A stretch of DNA of 64,000 nucleotides from Bacteroidaceae bacterium. GTDB taxonomy: Bacteria > Bacteroidota > Bacteroidia > Bacteroidales > Bacteroidaceae. The position numbers and the translations under genes are program-made. The notes below the pieces were generated by a model that saw only the letters and a list, made by a program, of their open reading frames with translations, made no database searches and had not been told where the DNA came from. Positions 49,527 through 59,916 of the stretch are shown here, piece by piece. The stretch is taken from assembly GCA_017428785.1 (NCBI GenBank), contig JAFRQD010000062.1, positions 27,611-91,610 on the forward strand. Direction: 5' to 3'. Each line of letters begins with the position of its first letter. Position 1 is the stretch's first letter.

Positions 49527-51872
49527 CTATAAACCATCGTCGATGTCGAAATCGAACTCGTCCACCTCTTCTTCCTCTTCATCGTCATCGCTATTTGCGG
49601 AAACGACATTGCAGGGGTCGAAGCCGGCGGGCACATCGAAGTCTTCCGACTGACTGTAGCCAAGACGACTGTCGGCATAGACTTTCTGGAGGAAGTAGGC
49701 TGCAATGGGTAGCGCTGAGTTTGCGCCTTGTCCGTATGCCATGCTGGCGAAGTGGACGTCGTGTTCGTCGCCGCCGACCCATGCGCCAAAGCTGAGTCTC
49801 GGCGTATAGCCCACGAACCAGCCGTCGCTGTTGTCGTTGGTGGTTCCCGTCTTGCCGCCCATCGGAGCCGTGATGTTGTAGCGGCGTCGCATGCGAGAGC
49901 CCGTGCCGGTGTCGACCACGCCTCTCATCATGATAATCATCTTGTAGGCCGTCTCCTCGGATATCACCTCTTTTACTCTCGGCTGGAACTGTGCAATCAC
50001 GTCGCCGTCGCTGTTCTCGATGCGGGTCACATAGAGAGGCGTGCGTCGCACACCCTTCTGGGGGAAGGCAGAGTAGGCTCCGACCATCTCGGCAAGCGAG
50101 ATGTCGCACGGGCCGAGACAGAGGGAAAGTGAAGGATGGATGTCCTGGTTCATTATGCCGAAGTCGTGCAGGAGCTTGACAAAGAGGTCGGGGCTGAGCT
50201 GATTGAGCAGATAAGCGGATATCCAGTTGTTACTGGTGGCCAATCCCCACTTCAGAGTCACCATCTCTCCATAGCGGGCCCGGCTGCCGTTGCGAGGCGT
50301 CCACGCTCCGCTTCCTTGCACATAATAGGTCTGCTGTACGTTGGGAGCCACATCGCAGGGCGACCATCCGCTCTCCATGGCCAGCGAATAGAGATAGGGC
50401 TTGATGGTAGAACCGACTTGGTTCTTGCCAAGCGTGCACATGTCATATTGGAAGTGGTTGTAGTCAACACCGCCGACATAAGCCTTCACATGTCCCGTCT
50501 CTGTTTCCATACACATGAAGCCTGTACGGAGGAAGGACTTATAGTATCGGATGCTGTCGAGCGGAGTCATGAGGGTGTCCTTGTCGCCTTTCAGCGTATA
50601 GACCGTCATTTCAATCTTCTTGTTGAAAGCTTCGTCTATCTCTGCATCGGTAAAGCCTGCCTTCTTCATGTCTGTGTAACGCGGGCTCTGCCGCTTGGCT
50701 CGAGCCAGGTCAGCCTTGGCCTTTTCGGAAGAGATGGCAGAGGCGTAAGGCGCGTTCCTGTTGTTGCGCTGCTCTTTGTCGAAGAGAGGCTGGAGCTCGC
50801 CGGTAACATGCTTGGCTACGGACTGCTCGGCATATTCCTGCATGCGGCTGTCGATGGTCGTGTAGACCTTCAGGCCGTCAGTATAGATATTGTAGGGACG
50901 CCCCTCCCGATTGTAGTTCTTGTTGCACCAGCCATAGATGGGGTCTTGCTCCCAGGCCAGCGAATCCTCGTAGTACTTTTGCTGTTGCCAGGAGGCGTAG
51001 TCACTGCGGACAGGCTTCTTTGCCATAAGGATCTGGCGAAGATAGTCGCGCAGATAGGTGGCATGCCCTTCTTTATGGCTGACGCGATGGAAGTTTAGCC
51101 CAAGGTCCCTTTCTCTGAGCTCTTCCCGCTGCTCCTCTGTCAGGAAGCCAGCCTTCTCCATCTGCAGCAGGACAGTGTTCCGACGGTCGATGCAACGCTC
51201 GGGACGGCGGACTGGGTTGAAGTAGCTCGGGTTCTTGCACATTCCGACAAGCAGAGCGCATTGGCATGTGTCGAGGGCTGCCGGCTCCTTGCCGAAGTAG
51301 GTCTGGGCAGCCGTTTTAATGCCGACAGCATTGTGGAGGAAGTCGAAGTAATTGAAGTACATGACGATGATTTCCTCTTTCGTGTAGAAGCGCTCCAGCT
51401 TGAGGGCAATCACCCATTCAATCGGCTTCTGCAGAAGGCGCTCCATCGTCGTGGCAGCCTTCTCGGAATAGAGTTGCTTGGCAAGCTGCTGCGTGATGGT
51501 GCTTCCGCCTCCTGCGCTCTTCTGCTGGAGCACGCCTCGCTTCACGATGGCTCGCATCAAGGCCATGAAGTCGATGCCATTGTGCTCGTAGAAGCGGACA
51601 TCCTCAGTCGCGATAAGCGCCTGGACAAGGGCCGGAGGCAGTTCGCCATAGTCGGCAAAGACACGGTTGGCACTGCTGTAGCTCCATGTCCCCAGCTGCT
51701 TCCCGTCGGCCGAGAAGACCTGAGTGGCAAACTTGTTGACGGGATTCTGCAATTGCTGGATGTCGGGCATGTAGCCGATGGCTCCGGTAAAGATACAGAA
51801 GAAGACGACGCCGATAGCAAGCGCTCCCAGTATGAAGCACATCCAAAGGAAACGGAAAAACTTCTTTCTCAT
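49527..51872 (-). CDS. mrcA: bifunctional penicillin-binding protein 1A (glycosyltransferase/transpeptidase)
   Basis: The 781-residue protein has an N-terminal membrane anchor (residues ~8-30). The GT51 domain carries [20 protein letters not shown] (catalytic Glu) and [18 protein letters not shown]. The transpeptidase domain has the three motifs: Ser-x-x-Lys in [13 protein letters not shown] (about residue 488), Ser-x-Asn in [10 protein letters not shown], and Lys-Thr-Gly in [14 protein letters not shown]. It polymerises and cross-links peptidoglycan in the periplasm. The C-terminal ~20 residues are a Glu/Asp-rich tail ([19 protein letters not shown]). Promoter TACCTTTG at 51895-51902. The Bacteroidales order often places this gene near gldH, but here it is about 33 kb away. 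Confidence 0.93.
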   Translation of the reverse strand: MRKKFFRFLWMCFILGALAIGVVFFCIFTGAIGYMPDIQQLQNPVNKFATQVFSADGKQLGTWSYSSANRVFADYGELPPALVQALIATEDVRFYEHNGIDFMALMRAIVKRGVLQQKSAGGGSTITQQLAKQLYSEKAATTMERLLQKPIEWVIALKLERFYTKEEIIVMYFNYFDFLHNAVGIKTAAQTYFGKEPAALDTCQCALLVGMCKNPSYFNPVRRPERCIDRRNTVLLQMEKAGFLTEEQREELRERDLGLNFHRVSHKEGHATYLRDYLRQILMAKKPVRSDYASWQQQKYYEDSLAWEQDPIYGWCNKNYNREGRPYNIYTDGLKVYTTIDSRMQEYAEQSVAKHVTGELQPLFDKEQRNNRNAPYASAISSEKAKADLARAKRQSPRYTDMKKAGFTDAEIDEAFNKKIEMTVYTLKGDKDTLMTPLDSIRYYKSFLRTGFMCMETETGHVKAYVGGVDYNHFQYDMCTLGKNQVGSTIKPYLYSLAMESGWSPCDVAPNVQQTYYVQGSGAWTPRNGSRARYGEMVTLKWGLATSNNWISAYLLNQLSPDLFVKLLHDFGIMNQDIHPSLSLCLGPCDISLAEMVGAYSAFPQKGVRRTPLYVTRIENSDGDVIAQFQPRVKEVISEETAYKMIIMMRGVVDTGTGSRMRRRYNITAPMGGKTGTTNDNSDGWFVGYTPRLSFGAWVGGDEHDVHFASMAYGQGANSALPIAAYFLQKVYADSRLGYSQSEDFDVPAGFDPCNVVSANSDDDEEEEEVDEFDFDIDDGL

Positions 51873-51894
51873 CAGAAATTTAGTTTTAAGACTA

Positions 51895-51902
51895 CAAAGG
51901 TA
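51895..51902 (-). promoter_or_regulatory. -7 promoter element for the PBP1A gene (TACCTTTG)
   Basis: Minus-strand TACCTTTG 23 bases before the start at 51872. Confidence 0.65.
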
Positions 51903-51997
51903 CGAAGAAAAAAGAGAATAAGAAAAGAAGAGAATAAGAAAATGAGGAAAATAGATAATAATTCTTCATTCTTCACTCTTTATTCTTCATTTATTCG

Positions 51998-52005
51998 TAT
52001 CTTTG
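51998..52005 (+). promoter_or_regulatory. -7 promoter element for pyrBI (TATCTTTG)
   Basis: TATCTTTGCAAC 21 bases before ATG 52026, so the leader is short; no attenuator or leader peptide is visible between promoter and gene. Confidence 0.7.
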
Positions 52006-52025
52006 CAACTGAAAACTGTAAAGCA

Positions 52026-52973
52026 ATGGAAAGTAGAAGCCTTGTAACCATAGCCAATCATTCGCGTGAGAAGATAGAGTACCTCATCAGGATGGCTCAG
52101 GAGTTCGAGAAGCATCCCAACCGCCGCCTCCTTGAGGGAAGGATTGTCGCCACATTGTTCTTTGAGCCCAGCACTCGCACGCGTCTCAGCTTCGAGACTG
52201 CGGCGAACCGTCTTGGCGCGAAGGTCATCGGGTTTGCCGACCCGAAGGTGACGAGCGGCACAAAGGGAGAGACCTTGAAGGACACAATCATGATGGTGTC
52301 GAACTACGCCGACATCATTGTGATGCGCCATTATCTGGAGGGAGCCGCGCAGTATGCCAGCGAAGTTTCGCCAGTTCCCATCGTCAATGCAGGCGACGGA
52401 GCGAACCAGCATCCCAGCCAGACGATGCTCGACCTCTATACCATCTATCAGACGCAGGGCACGCTGGAGAACCTCAACATCTACCTCGTGGGCGACCTCA
52501 AGTACGGACGCACTGTTCACAGCCTCCTGACGGCGATGCGCCACTTCAATCCGACCTTCCACTTCATTGCTCCCGACGAGCTCGCCATGCCCGAGCACTA
52601 CAAGATGTACTGCCGCGAGAAAGGCATCAAGTACGTTGAGCATCAGGACTTCGATGCCGACACCATTGCTGGCGCTGACATATTATATATGACGCGCGTG
52701 CAAAGGGAGCGCTTCACAGACCTCGACGAGTACGAACGCGTCAAGGACCGCTACCTGCTGAGCCGTGCTATGCTTTCCAAGGCAAAGCCCAACATGAAGA
52801 TTCTGCACCCGCTGCCTCGCGTCAACGAGATAGAGTACAGCATCGACGACACGCCCTATGCCTACTACTTCCAGCAGGCGCGCAACGGACTTTATGCCCG
52901 ACAGGCCATCCTTTGCGACACCCTCGGCATTACGCTCGACGACATAATCAACGACAAAACCATCATCTCATGA
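52026..52973 (+). CDS. pyrB: aspartate carbamoyltransferase catalytic subunit
   Basis: ATG 52026 ([20 protein letters not shown]) gives 315 residues and starts just after the promoter; the longer open frame is antisense to the PBP1A gene. Signatures: carbamoyl-phosphate loop [27 protein letters not shown] (aspartate and 80s regions), [14 protein letters not shown] and HPLPRVNEI. It joins carbamoyl phosphate and aspartate in the first committed step of pyrimidine synthesis. It overlaps pyrI by four bases (ATGA), so the holoenzyme subunits are translationally coupled. Confidence 0.96.
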   Translation: MESRSLVTIANHSREKIEYLIRMAQEFEKHPNRRLLEGRIVATLFFEPSTRTRLSFETAANRLGAKVIGFADPKVTSGTKGETLKDTIMMVSNYADIIVMRHYLEGAAQYASEVSPVPIVNAGDGANQHPSQTMLDLYTIYQTQGTLENLNIYLVGDLKYGRTVHSLLTAMRHFNPTFHFIAPDELAMPEHYKMYCREKGIKYVEHQDFDADTIAGADILYMTRVQRERFTDLDEYERVKDRYLLSRAMLSKAKPNMKILHPLPRVNEIEYSIDDTPYAYYFQQARNGLYARQAILCDTLGITLDDIINDKTIIS

Positions 52974-53425
52974 AACGACAGGAACTGCAGGTGGCTGCCC
53001 TGGAGAACGGCACAGTCATCGACCACATACCCTCCGCCAAGCTCTTCGAAGTGATAAGCCTGCTCCACCTTGAGGAAGTGCGCTCGGCCGTTACAGTCGG
53101 CTACAACCTCAAGAGCAAGAAGATGGGGCACAAGAGCATCATCAAGATTGCCAACAAGTTCTTCTCCGACGACGAAATCAACCAGCTTTCCGTCGTGGCA
53201 CCTAATGTCACGCTCAGCATCATCCGTGGCTATGAGGTGGTGGAGAAGAAGGAGGTGAAGATGCCCGAGGAGCTGATAGGCATCGTCAAGTGCGACAACC
53301 ACAAGTGCATCACCAACAATGAGCCGATGCCGACGCGTTTCCACTTCCTCGGCAAGGAACGCGGCACCCTGCAGTGCCATTACTGCAACAGGGAAATAAG
53401 CCTGGCAGACGTTAAATTGGTATAA
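52970..53425 (+). CDS. pyrI: aspartate carbamoyltransferase regulatory subunit
   Basis: The 151-residue protein has the allosteric N-terminal domain ([20 protein letters not shown]) that binds nucleotides. The C-terminal zinc domain has ligands in [12 protein letters not shown] and [10 protein letters not shown] (four cysteines), which contact PyrB. Presence of PyrI implies feedback control by CTP/ATP as in the E. coli type enzyme. The start ATG overlaps the pyrB stop. Confidence 0.95.
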   Translation: MKRQELQVAALENGTVIDHIPSAKLFEVISLLHLEEVRSAVTVGYNLKSKKMGHKSIIKIANKFFSDDEINQLSVVAPNVTLSIIRGYEVVEKKEVKMPEELIGIVKCDNHKCITNNEPMPTRFHFLGKERGTLQCHYCNREISLADVKLV

Positions 53426-53508
53426 GGAGCCTCCTCCCATCCTCCCCGAGGGGAGGGGATAGTTAAGCAAACAAGTATTTAATTTAATTGTAAATAGTCT
53501 AATTGTAA

Positions 53509-54789
53509 ATGAATCAGGATTCAACCATCTTCTCCCTCATCAAGAAAGAGGACGAGAGACAGCGCAAGGGCATCGAGTTGATTGCCTCAGAGAATTATGT
53601 AAGCGACCAGGTTATGGCAGCCATGGGCTCTTGCCTGACCAACAAGTATGCTGAAGGCTATCCCGGCAAACGCTATTACGGCGGATGCCAAGTGGTGGAT
53701 GAGGTGGAGCAGCTTGCCATCGACCGCGTTTGTGAGTTGTTCGGGGCCGAGTACGCCAATGTGCAGCCTCACTCCGGAGCTCAGGCCAATGCCGCAGTCT
53801 TCCTGGCTTGCCTCAACCCCGGCGACACCTTCATGGGCCTGAACCTTGACCACGGCGGCCACCTCAGCCACGGCTCCCCGGTGAACACGAGCGGCATCAT
53901 CTACAAGCCCGTCGGCTACAACTTGAAGAGGGAGACGGGCCGTGTGGACTACGACGAGATGGAGCGGCTTGCCCTTGAGCACAAACCCAAGCTCATCATC
54001 GGCGGCGGCTCGGCATACAGCCGCGAGTGGGACTATAAGCGCATGCGTCAGATTGCCGACGAGGTGGGAGCCATCCTGATGATTGATATGGCGCATCCTG
54101 CCGGCCTCATTGCCGCAGGCCTCCTCGACAACCCTGTGAAGTACGCACACATCGTGACGAGCACGACGCACAAAACCCTTCGCGGCCCTCGCGGCGGCAT
54201 CATCCTCATGGGCAAGGACTTCGACAATCCCTGGGGCAAGACCACTCCCAAGGGCGAGATCAAGAAGATGTCGGCCCTGCTGAACAGCGCCGTCTTCCCT
54301 GGCATCCAGGGCGGTCCGCTGGAGCATGTCATCGCAGCCAAGGCCGTTGCCTTCGGCGAGGCTCTGCAGCCCGAGTTCAAGGAATGGGCAAAGCAGGTGA
54401 AGAAGAACGCCGCAGTTCTGGCCGACGAGCTCATCAAGCGCGGCTTCGACATCGTGAGCGGCGGCACGGACAACCACTCGATGCTTGTCGACCTGCGCTC
54501 TAAGTATCCCGACCTCACGGGCAAGGTTGCCGAGAAGGCGCTCGTAGCAGCCGACCTGACCGTCAACAAGAACATGGTGCCCTTCGACAGCCGCAGCGCC
54601 TTCCAGACCTCCGGCATCCGTCTCGGCACGCCGGCCATCACGACTCGCGGAGCCAAGGAAGACCTCATGGTCAAGATTGCCGAGTTCATCGAGCGCGTGC
54701 TGAATGCTCCCGAGGACGAGGCCGTCATCGCTCAGGTGCGCAGCGAAGTGAACGCCATCATGGAGAACTATCCCATCTTCGCATATTAA
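53509..54789 (+). CDS. glyA: serine hydroxymethyltransferase
   Basis: The 426-residue PLP enzyme shows [48 protein letters not shown], the PLP lysine in [15 protein letters not shown] (about residue 227) and [14 protein letters not shown]. It interconverts serine and glycine with tetrahydrofolate in the cytoplasm. The spacer 53426-53508 holds a CCTCCCC/GGGGAGGGG repeat and AATTGTAAAT strings but no clear -7 element, so it may be partly read through from pyrBI. A strong terminator follows. Confidence 0.97.
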   Translation: MNQDSTIFSLIKKEDERQRKGIELIASENYVSDQVMAAMGSCLTNKYAEGYPGKRYYGGCQVVDEVEQLAIDRVCELFGAEYANVQPHSGAQANAAVFLACLNPGDTFMGLNLDHGGHLSHGSPVNTSGIIYKPVGYNLKRETGRVDYDEMERLALEHKPKLIIGGGSAYSREWDYKRMRQIADEVGAILMIDMAHPAGLIAAGLLDNPVKYAHIVTSTTHKTLRGPRGGIILMGKDFDNPWGKTTPKGEIKKMSALLNSAVFPGIQGGPLEHVIAAKAVAFGEALQPEFKEWAKQVKKNAAVLADELIKRGFDIVSGGTDNHSMLVDLRSKYPDLTGKVAEKALVAADLTVNKNMVPFDSRSAFQTSGIRLGTPAITTRGAKEDLMVKIAEFIERVLNAPEDEAVIAQVRSEVNAIMENYPIFAY

Positions 54790-54825
54790 GGACATTCGCC
54801 TGTAAAGAAGAATATCAAACGCATT

Positions 54826-54866
54826 GGCGGCGGGGTTGCATCGGTGCAGTCCCGCCGCCTTTTGTT
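54826..54866 (+). terminator. terminator after glyA
   Basis: GGCGGCGGGGTTGCA...CAGTCCCGCCGCC stem followed by TTTTGTTTG. Confidence 0.88.
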
Positions 54867-54934
54867 TGTCAGTATGACGATTGACATAATGTCGCTGAAT
54901 TTGGGCTTTTGCTTGCAATGTGTCAAAATTCCGT

Positions 54935-55305
54935 AGGGCGAAAAACTGGACGAAACACGCCCCGTTTGCCATTTCTACATGGGGCGATTGCCGACGCCGC
55001 ACGCGGGGATTGCCGACGCCGCACGCGGGGATTGTCAACGCCGCACGCGGGGATTGGAAATTCCCCATGCTATGATTGGCGAATTCGGGTGTCGAAAATG
55101 GTGATAAAACACGCAAAAACAGGCGATTTTGCCATGTGGAGATGGCATTTTGGAAATTGAAGATTGAAGATTGAAAAATGAGGGGTTGCGGCAACTGCTT
55201 GAAGGAGAGTATGTTCAGAAATCCTTTCGTTTTAAGCGCGTCTTTTTGAAAAAAGGTACAAAAGTGCCAGCGAGATGATTTTAAGCGATTCTCGCGAATC
55301 GCCCC
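54935..55305. repeat. composite intergenic element, copy B (contains hairpin array copy 6)
   Basis: GCGAAAAACTGGACGAAACA and CGTTTGCCATTTC lead into GACGCCGCACGCGGGGATTG units (about 54978-55075). An ACACGCAAAAACAGGCGATT region, an AATTGAAGATTG string, and the 70-base block at 55230-55300 (TTTTAAGCGCGTCTTTTTGA ... AGCGATTCTCGCGAATC) follow. Order and sequence parallel 44576-44957. It explains most of the gene-free interval 54867-55497; the remainder (55306-55455) shows nothing recognisable before the toxin-antitoxin promoter. Confidence 0.8.
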
Positions 55306-55461
55306 GAAATCGCAAAGTAAGCAAAATGCCGTATTTGCTTACAATTTGTCAAATGCGGTCTACTTATTGCCCGAGGGCTTGTCAAAGTCCCGCGATGTTC
55401 GAAATATGGCTTTATATCACATTTTTCTTGTTAACTTGCCCTATAATTAAAAATAATGTGT

Positions 55462-55469
55462 TATCTTTG
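55462..55469 (+). promoter_or_regulatory. -7 promoter element for the toxin-antitoxin pair (TATCTTTG)
   Basis: TATCTTTGCACG 29 bases before ATG 55498. Confidence 0.65.
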
Positions 55470-55497
55470 CACGCGAAATAGACTAAGGGAAAGGATT

Positions 55498-55713
55498 ATG
55501 GCAACGGTTGTAGAAAGAACTCCAAGGCGGATAACTGTCAGCTTAAGCCCCCAGCGTTGGAAAAGAATCCAGCAGTTGGAGAAAGCCGACAAACTGTCCA
55601 GAAACGCAGAGCGTACTCATTATCGTCATGAGGCACTTTGTGGAATTTTCCGTAACGATGCCACAGAACGCTCACTCGTAGAGGAATACCTTGGCGAGAA
55701 GTACAGAATCTAA
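55498..55713 (+). CDS. putative antitoxin of a PIN-type toxin-antitoxin pair
   Basis: The 71-residue protein (MATVVERTPRRITVSLSPQR start) has an N-terminal RRITVSLSPQRWKRIQQL segment resembling a ribbon-helix-helix DNA-binding unit, followed by an acidic C-terminal part (ERSLVEEYLGEKYRI) that could bind the toxin. A small basic-then-acidic protein directly ahead of a PIN-domain gene (13-base gap) is the usual VapB-like arrangement; the assignment rests mainly on that context. Promoter at 55462-55469. Confidence 0.6.
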   Translation: MATVVERTPRRITVSLSPQRWKRIQQLEKADKLSRNAERTHYRHEALCGIFRNDATERSLVEEYLGEKYRI

Positions 55714-55726
55714 TCTTCGCCAGACG

Positions 55727-56176
55727 ATGAAAGTATTTCTCGACACGAACATCTTCCTTGAATACTTCGAGCAACGGCGGGAATATGAGGCTGTTGGCAA
55801 GCTTCTCAATGCCATAGAAGAGAGACAACTGACTGGCGTCGTTTCCGTGGGGTGTGTCTATACGTTGGCCTATCTTATCCGTATGGAGTTAAAGCGTCAA
55901 GGCATTCATCGTCCGGAACAAACGGAACGTTTGCGCTCCTTGCTGGGTATAATTCTTCACTTGGTCAAGGCGGTAGGTGTAAATCATCAGCGGCTGAAGG
56001 CAGGAGTTGCCGATGTGTCGTTTGATGACGTGGAGGACAGCTTCCAGTACCAAAGCGCCTTGCAGGCCAAGTGCGATGCATTGGTTACAATCAACCTGCG
56101 TGACTATAGCGGTGCCGACGCGTCGAGAATAGAGGTCCTTTCGCCTGCCGAGTTCGTCGGCAAATACCTGCTATGA
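55727..56176 (+). CDS. PIN-domain toxin (VapC-like)
   Basis: The 149-residue protein starts MKVFLDTNIFLEYF, the first PIN-domain acidic motif, and has later acidic positions in VADVSFDDVEDSFQYQSALQ and CDALVTINLRDYSGAD, giving the Asp/Glu set for metal-dependent ribonuclease activity. The layout fits type II toxins that cleave RNA; the partner antitoxin is directly upstream. ATG 55727 is preferred over earlier codons in the antitoxin frame region. Confidence 0.82.
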   Translation: MKVFLDTNIFLEYFEQRREYEAVGKLLNAIEERQLTGVVSVGCVYTLAYLIRMELKRQGIHRPEQTERLRSLLGIILHLVKAVGVNHQRLKAGVADVSFDDVEDSFQYQSALQAKCDALVTINLRDYSGADASRIEVLSPAEFVGKYLL

Positions 56177-56206
56177 CAAGAGGTAAAGGTAAACAGTAAA
56201 TCGTAA

Positions 56207-56773
56207 ATGGCAATAGAAAAGACTCAGCAACAGTTCGAGAAGGTGATGGCCGAGTGCCGTGCGCTGTTCGTGAAGAAGCTCCACGACTACGGCGCAGCAT
56301 GGCGCATCCTGCGCCCCTCGTCGCTCACCGACCAGATATACATCAAAGCCAACCGCATCCGCAGCATCGAGATGAAGGGCGTGGCTTATGTGGACGAGGG
56401 CATCCGTCCGGAGTTCATCGGCATCGTGAACTACGCCATAATCGGCCTCATCCAGCTGGAGAAGGGCTTCAGCGAGAAACCCGACGACATGACGAAGGAG
56501 GAAGCTATCGACGCATACGACCGGCATGCGAACGAGGCGCTGCAACTGATGCTGCGCAAGAACCACGACTACGACGAGGCTTGGCGGGGAATGCGCATCA
56601 GCAGCTACACCGACCTCATCCTCATGAAAGTTTTCCGCACCAAGGAGATAGAGTCGCTTGGCGGCGACACCTTGGTCAGCGAAGGCGTTGACGCCAATTA
56701 CATAGACATGCTGAACTATGCTGTGTTTGGATTGATAAAGCTAACTTACGGTGAAGACGACCCTCAGGCATAA
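56207..56773 (+). CDS. DUF1599 protein (nucleotide modification associated)
   Basis: The 188-residue protein has an internal repeat: residues ~15-85 (FVKKLHDYGAAWRILRPSSL, IYIKANRIRSIE) and ~108-180 (LMLRKNHDYDEAWRGMRISS, ILMKVFRTKEIE). This repeated (K/N)-(L/H)-DYG/D-AWR pattern defines DUF1599, whose name reflects association with nucleotide modification; no reaction is established for the chromosomal Bacteroidales copy. It starts a conserved run with a DoxX-like gene, tpiA, SPOR protein and folE and overlaps the next gene by 23 bases. Confidence 0.85.
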   Translation: MAIEKTQQQFEKVMAECRALFVKKLHDYGAAWRILRPSSLTDQIYIKANRIRSIEMKGVAYVDEGIRPEFIGIVNYAIIGLIQLEKGFSEKPDDMTKEEAIDAYDRHANEALQLMLRKNHDYDEAWRGMRISSYTDLILMKVFRTKEIESLGGDTLVSEGVDANYIDMLNYAVFGLIKLTYGEDDPQA

Positions 56774-57890
56774 CCTTGCCCTTGCGGCGATGGGCGTGGT
56801 GCGGATGGTGCTTGCGCTGACGTACCTGTTCTCGGGTGCGGTGAAGCTCATCGACCCTCGCGGCACTCAGTACAAGATAGAAGACTACGGGGCAGCCTTC
56901 GGCATCACCAGCCTCTTGCCGGAAGGCGTGCCTCTGACGCTGGCCTGCATCCTGGCTGTCATCGAGTTCCTGATGGGCATCTATCTGTTCTTCGGCATCC
57001 GCAGGCGTCTGGCAGCGACTGTGTCGATATGCTTCCTGCTCGTAATGACGCCGCTGACGCTCTATCTGGCTCTCAGGAACCCCGTGTCGGACTGCGGCTG
57101 CTTCGGCGATGCTCTGGTGCTCAGCAACTGGCAGACCTTTGGCAAGAACGTCGTCCTGCTCGTCCTCTCTGTCCTCGCCTTACGCTATTATAAGCTGATG
57201 CCGCACTTCATCGGAAAGAAATACCAGTGGATGGTGGCGCTCTGTGCCCTTGTCTTCGCTGTCGTCTTTATGAGCTACAACCTATGGAAGTTGCCCGTCA
57301 TCGACTTCCGTCCCTATCACGTCGGCGCAGACATCCGAAAGGCCTGGATGGACGACCAGCAGAGCTACGGCCAGTTCATCACGACCTTTATCATGGAGAA
57401 GGACGGCGTCAGGAAGGAGTTCGCACTCGAGGACTATCCCGACAGCACTTGGACATTCATCGATTCGCATACCGTGGAGGTGGAATCCTCGAAGCGGACA
57501 GGGGTAGGGGACTTGTTCATTCAGGACGCAATGACAGGCGAAGACCTCACCGACCAAATCCTCTCCAGCGAAGGCTATACCTTCCTGCTCATCGCTCCCT
57601 ACCTCGAAAAGGCCAACGATGGCGTGATGGGCGAACTGCTTTCCCTCTACGACTACAGCCAAGAGGCCGGCTGCGAGTTCTATTGCCTCACCTCGAGTGG
57701 CGAAGAAGCTATCCTCAACTGGAAAGAGATGACAGGAGCCGAGTATCCTTTCTGCCACGCAGATGCGGTCGTGCTCAAGACCATGATACGCTCCAACCCG
57801 GGCCTCATGCTCCTGCACGACGGCAAAGTCGTGGGCAAATGGCCCTCCACAGACCTCCCTCATCCCAACGACCTCGAAATACCAGAATAA
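56751..57890 (+). CDS. DoxX/MauE-like membrane protein with C-terminal thioredoxin-like domain
   Basis: The 379-residue protein uses GTG 56751, inside the end of the DUF1599 gene. Four hydrophobic segments (residues ~10-30, ~60-82, ~88-108, ~125-145) carry LTYLFSGAVKLIDPRGTQYK and the cysteines NPVSDCGCFGDALVLSNW, the DoxX-like membrane core. A further helix (~160-180) leads to a C-terminal domain with a thioredoxin-like outline (TFLLIAPYLEKANDGV, CEFYCLTSSGEEAI) but no CxxC active site. The gene lies immediately upstream of tpiA in a layout typical of Bacteroidales. Likely an inner-membrane redox or quinone-linked protein; exact role unknown. Confidence 0.75.
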   Translation: MKTTLRHNLALAAMGVVRMVLALTYLFSGAVKLIDPRGTQYKIEDYGAAFGITSLLPEGVPLTLACILAVIEFLMGIYLFFGIRRRLAATVSICFLLVMTPLTLYLALRNPVSDCGCFGDALVLSNWQTFGKNVVLLVLSVLALRYYKLMPHFIGKKYQWMVALCALVFAVVFMSYNLWKLPVIDFRPYHVGADIRKAWMDDQQSYGQFITTFIMEKDGVRKEFALEDYPDSTWTFIDSHTVEVESSKRTGVGDLFIQDAMTGEDLTDQILSSEGYTFLLIAPYLEKANDGVMGELLSLYDYSQEAGCEFYCLTSSGEEAILNWKEMTGAEYPFCHADAVVLKTMIRSNPGLMLLHDGKVVGKWPSTDLPHPNDLEIPE

Positions 57891-57934
57891 CGTAATACCG
57901 AAATAACGTAATAACGAACTAAATCAAAACACTC

Positions 57935-58693
57935 ATGAGAAAGAAAATCGTAGCAGGCAACTGGAAAATGAACAAGACCCTGCAAGAAGGCGTAGCACTC
58001 GCCACCGAGCTTAAGAACATCCTGGCCGCTGAGAAGCCCAACTGCGAAGTCATCATCGGCACTCCCTTCATCCACCTCGCCACCCTGAGCGAGCTGCTGA
58101 AGGACAGCGTCATCGCCGTCAGCGCAGAGAACTGCGCCAACAAGGAAAGCGGTGCCTACACGGGCGAAGTAAGCGCAGCAATGGTGAAGAGCACCGGCGC
58201 AGAGTATGTCATCCTCGGCCACAGCGAGCGTCGCGAATACTACCACGAGACTCCCGAAATCCTCAAGGACAAGGTTGACCTCGCCCTCGCCAACGGCCTC
58301 AAGGTCATCTTCTGCATCGGCGAAAGCCTCGCTGAGCGTGAAGCAAACCAGCAGGAAGCAGTCTGCAAGGCAGAACTGGAAGGCAGCGTCTTCCACCTCT
58401 CCGCTGAACAATGGAAGAACATCGTGATTGCCTACGAACCCATCTGGGCCATCGGTACCGGCAAGACCGCAACAGCAGAACAGGCAGAGGAAATCCACGC
58501 TTACATCCGCAAGTGTGTGGCCGACGTGTACGGCGCTCAGGCAGCCGACGACACAACCATCCTCTATGGCGGTTCCTGCAAGGCAAGCAACGCTCCCGAA
58601 CTCTTCGGTAAGCCCGACATCGACGGCGGCCTCATTGGCGGCGCAAGCCTCAAGGCTCCCGACTTCAAGGGCATCATCGACGCCTGGAAGTAA
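57935..58693 (+). CDS. tpiA: triosephosphate isomerase
   Basis: The 252-residue TIM-barrel enzyme has the N-terminal [12 protein letters not shown] (catalytic Lys), [13 protein letters not shown] (electrophilic His), [17 protein letters not shown] (general-base Glu) and phosphate-loop [14 protein letters not shown]. It interconverts dihydroxyacetone phosphate and glyceraldehyde-3-phosphate. The 44-base gap upstream contains ACGTAATA(C/A)CG strings, and the gene is probably co-transcribed with the DoxX-like gene. Confidence 0.97.
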   Translation: MRKKIVAGNWKMNKTLQEGVALATELKNILAAEKPNCEVIIGTPFIHLATLSELLKDSVIAVSAENCANKESGAYTGEVSAAMVKSTGAEYVILGHSERREYYHETPEILKDKVDLALANGLKVIFCIGESLAEREANQQEAVCKAELEGSVFHLSAEQWKNIVIAYEPIWAIGTGKTATAEQAEEIHAYIRKCVADVYGAQAADDTTILYGGSCKASNAPELFGKPDIDGGLIGGASLKAPDFKGIIDAWK

Positions 58694-58760
58694 AAGCCTC
58701 TCCCGTCCCTCCCATAAAGGCAAGGAGAGAAAATGGTAAATTGTAAATGGTAAATTGTAA

Positions 58761-59276
58761 ATGAAGTACACCTTTGCCCTCGCCCTCTTGCTGAGCGCTA
58801 CGACTCTGAGCGCTCAGCAGACCTTTACCGAGAAACTGCAGGAAGTAGTTGAGTCGGCGGGCAGAATCGTCCTGCATCAGGATAAGTCCATCACAGACCT
58901 TGTGAACGGCGCATTGAAGTCGGGCTCCTCCAAGAAGAAGCAGGTTGACGGCTCAGAGCAAGACTCCATCGAAACGGCTCCTGCGGACAGCATCTTGCAT
59001 GGAATCAGAGTGAAGATGAACGGCTATCGCATTCAGGTGTACTTCGGCGACAATTCGCGAAAAGGTAAGGCTGAAGCGCGGGCTGCCGGCTTGCGCTTCA
59101 GGAATTACTTCCCCGGCCATTCTGTCTATGTGAGCTTTATCTCGCCTCATTGGTTGTGCAGAGTCGGTGACTTCCGAACAAACGAAGAGGCAAGAGAAAT
59201 GCTCCGGCAGATTCGTGAGATGGGCATCTTCCGCGAAGCCGTTATCGTGAAAAGTAAGATAAACGCTAGACTCTAA
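58761..59276 (+). CDS. secreted SPOR-domain protein
   Basis: The 171-residue precursor has a signal peptide ([20 protein letters not shown]) and a C-terminal SPOR-like region ([38 protein letters not shown]), which in other bacteria binds denuded glycan strands at division sites. In Bacteroidales this gene reproducibly sits between tpiA and folE. Its stop codon is two bases before the folE start. Confidence 0.85.
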   Translation: MKYTFALALLLSATTLSAQQTFTEKLQEVVESAGRIVLHQDKSITDLVNGALKSGSSKKKQVDGSEQDSIETAPADSILHGIRVKMNGYRIQVYFGDNSRKGKAEARAAGLRFRNYFPGHSVYVSFISPHWLCRVGDFRTNEEAREMLRQIREMGIFREAVIVKSKINARL

Positions 59277-59278
59277 GC

Positions 59279-59863
59279 ATGGAAGAACAGTATAAGCACG
59301 AACTAACCCCCACTCAAAAGCAAATCTCGGAACACATCCGCGCCATCCTCGACCTTCTTGGCGAGGACGCTCAGCGCGAAGGTCTCGTCAAGACGCCGAA
59401 GCGTGTGTCAAGGGCGATGACGTTCCTCACGCAAGGCTACGAGCAAGACCCTGTGGCCATACTCAACTCGGCCAAGTTCAACGAGGACTACAGGCAGATG
59501 GTCATCGTGCGGGACATCAATTTCTATTCTCTTTGCGAACACCACATGCTGCCTTTCTACGGGAAGGTGCACGTGGCATACATCCCGAACGGACAGGTCA
59601 CGGGTCTGAGCAAGATAGCCCGCGTGGTGGATTGCTTCTCGCATCGCCTCCAGATACAGGAGCGCATGACGAAGCAGATACGCGACTGCATCCAGGAGGC
59701 CTTGCAGCCCTTGGGTGTGATGGTTGTCGTCGAGGCTCAGCACATGTGCATGCAGATGCGAGGTGTGCAGAAGCAGGGTAGCATCACAACGACCAGCGAC
59801 TTCTGCGGCGCCTTCAATCAAGCCAAGACCCGCGAAGAGTTCCTGCAACTCATCAGGGCTTAG
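59279..59863 (+). CDS. folE: GTP cyclohydrolase I
   Basis: The 194-residue enzyme has [39 protein letters not shown] (zinc Cys and His ligands), [20 protein letters not shown] and [16 protein letters not shown] (second zinc Cys). It converts GTP to dihydroneopterin triphosphate for folate synthesis. The start follows the SPOR gene by two bases. Confidence 0.96.
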   Translation: MEEQYKHELTPTQKQISEHIRAILDLLGEDAQREGLVKTPKRVSRAMTFLTQGYEQDPVAILNSAKFNEDYRQMVIVRDINFYSLCEHHMLPFYGKVHVAYIPNGQVTGLSKIARVVDCFSHRLQIQERMTKQIRDCIQEALQPLGVMVVVEAQHMCMQMRGVQKQGSITTTSDFCGAFNQAKTREEFLQLIRA

Positions 59864-59916
59864 CTTTCAGAACACTCCGATCATTCAGAATACTCCGATT
59901 ACTCAGATAATTAACT

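Noticed and set aside
51261-52025. Longer N-terminus for PyrB in the continuous open frame
   Set aside because: That stretch is antisense to the PBP1A gene and lies upstream of the pyrB promoter at 51998-52005.
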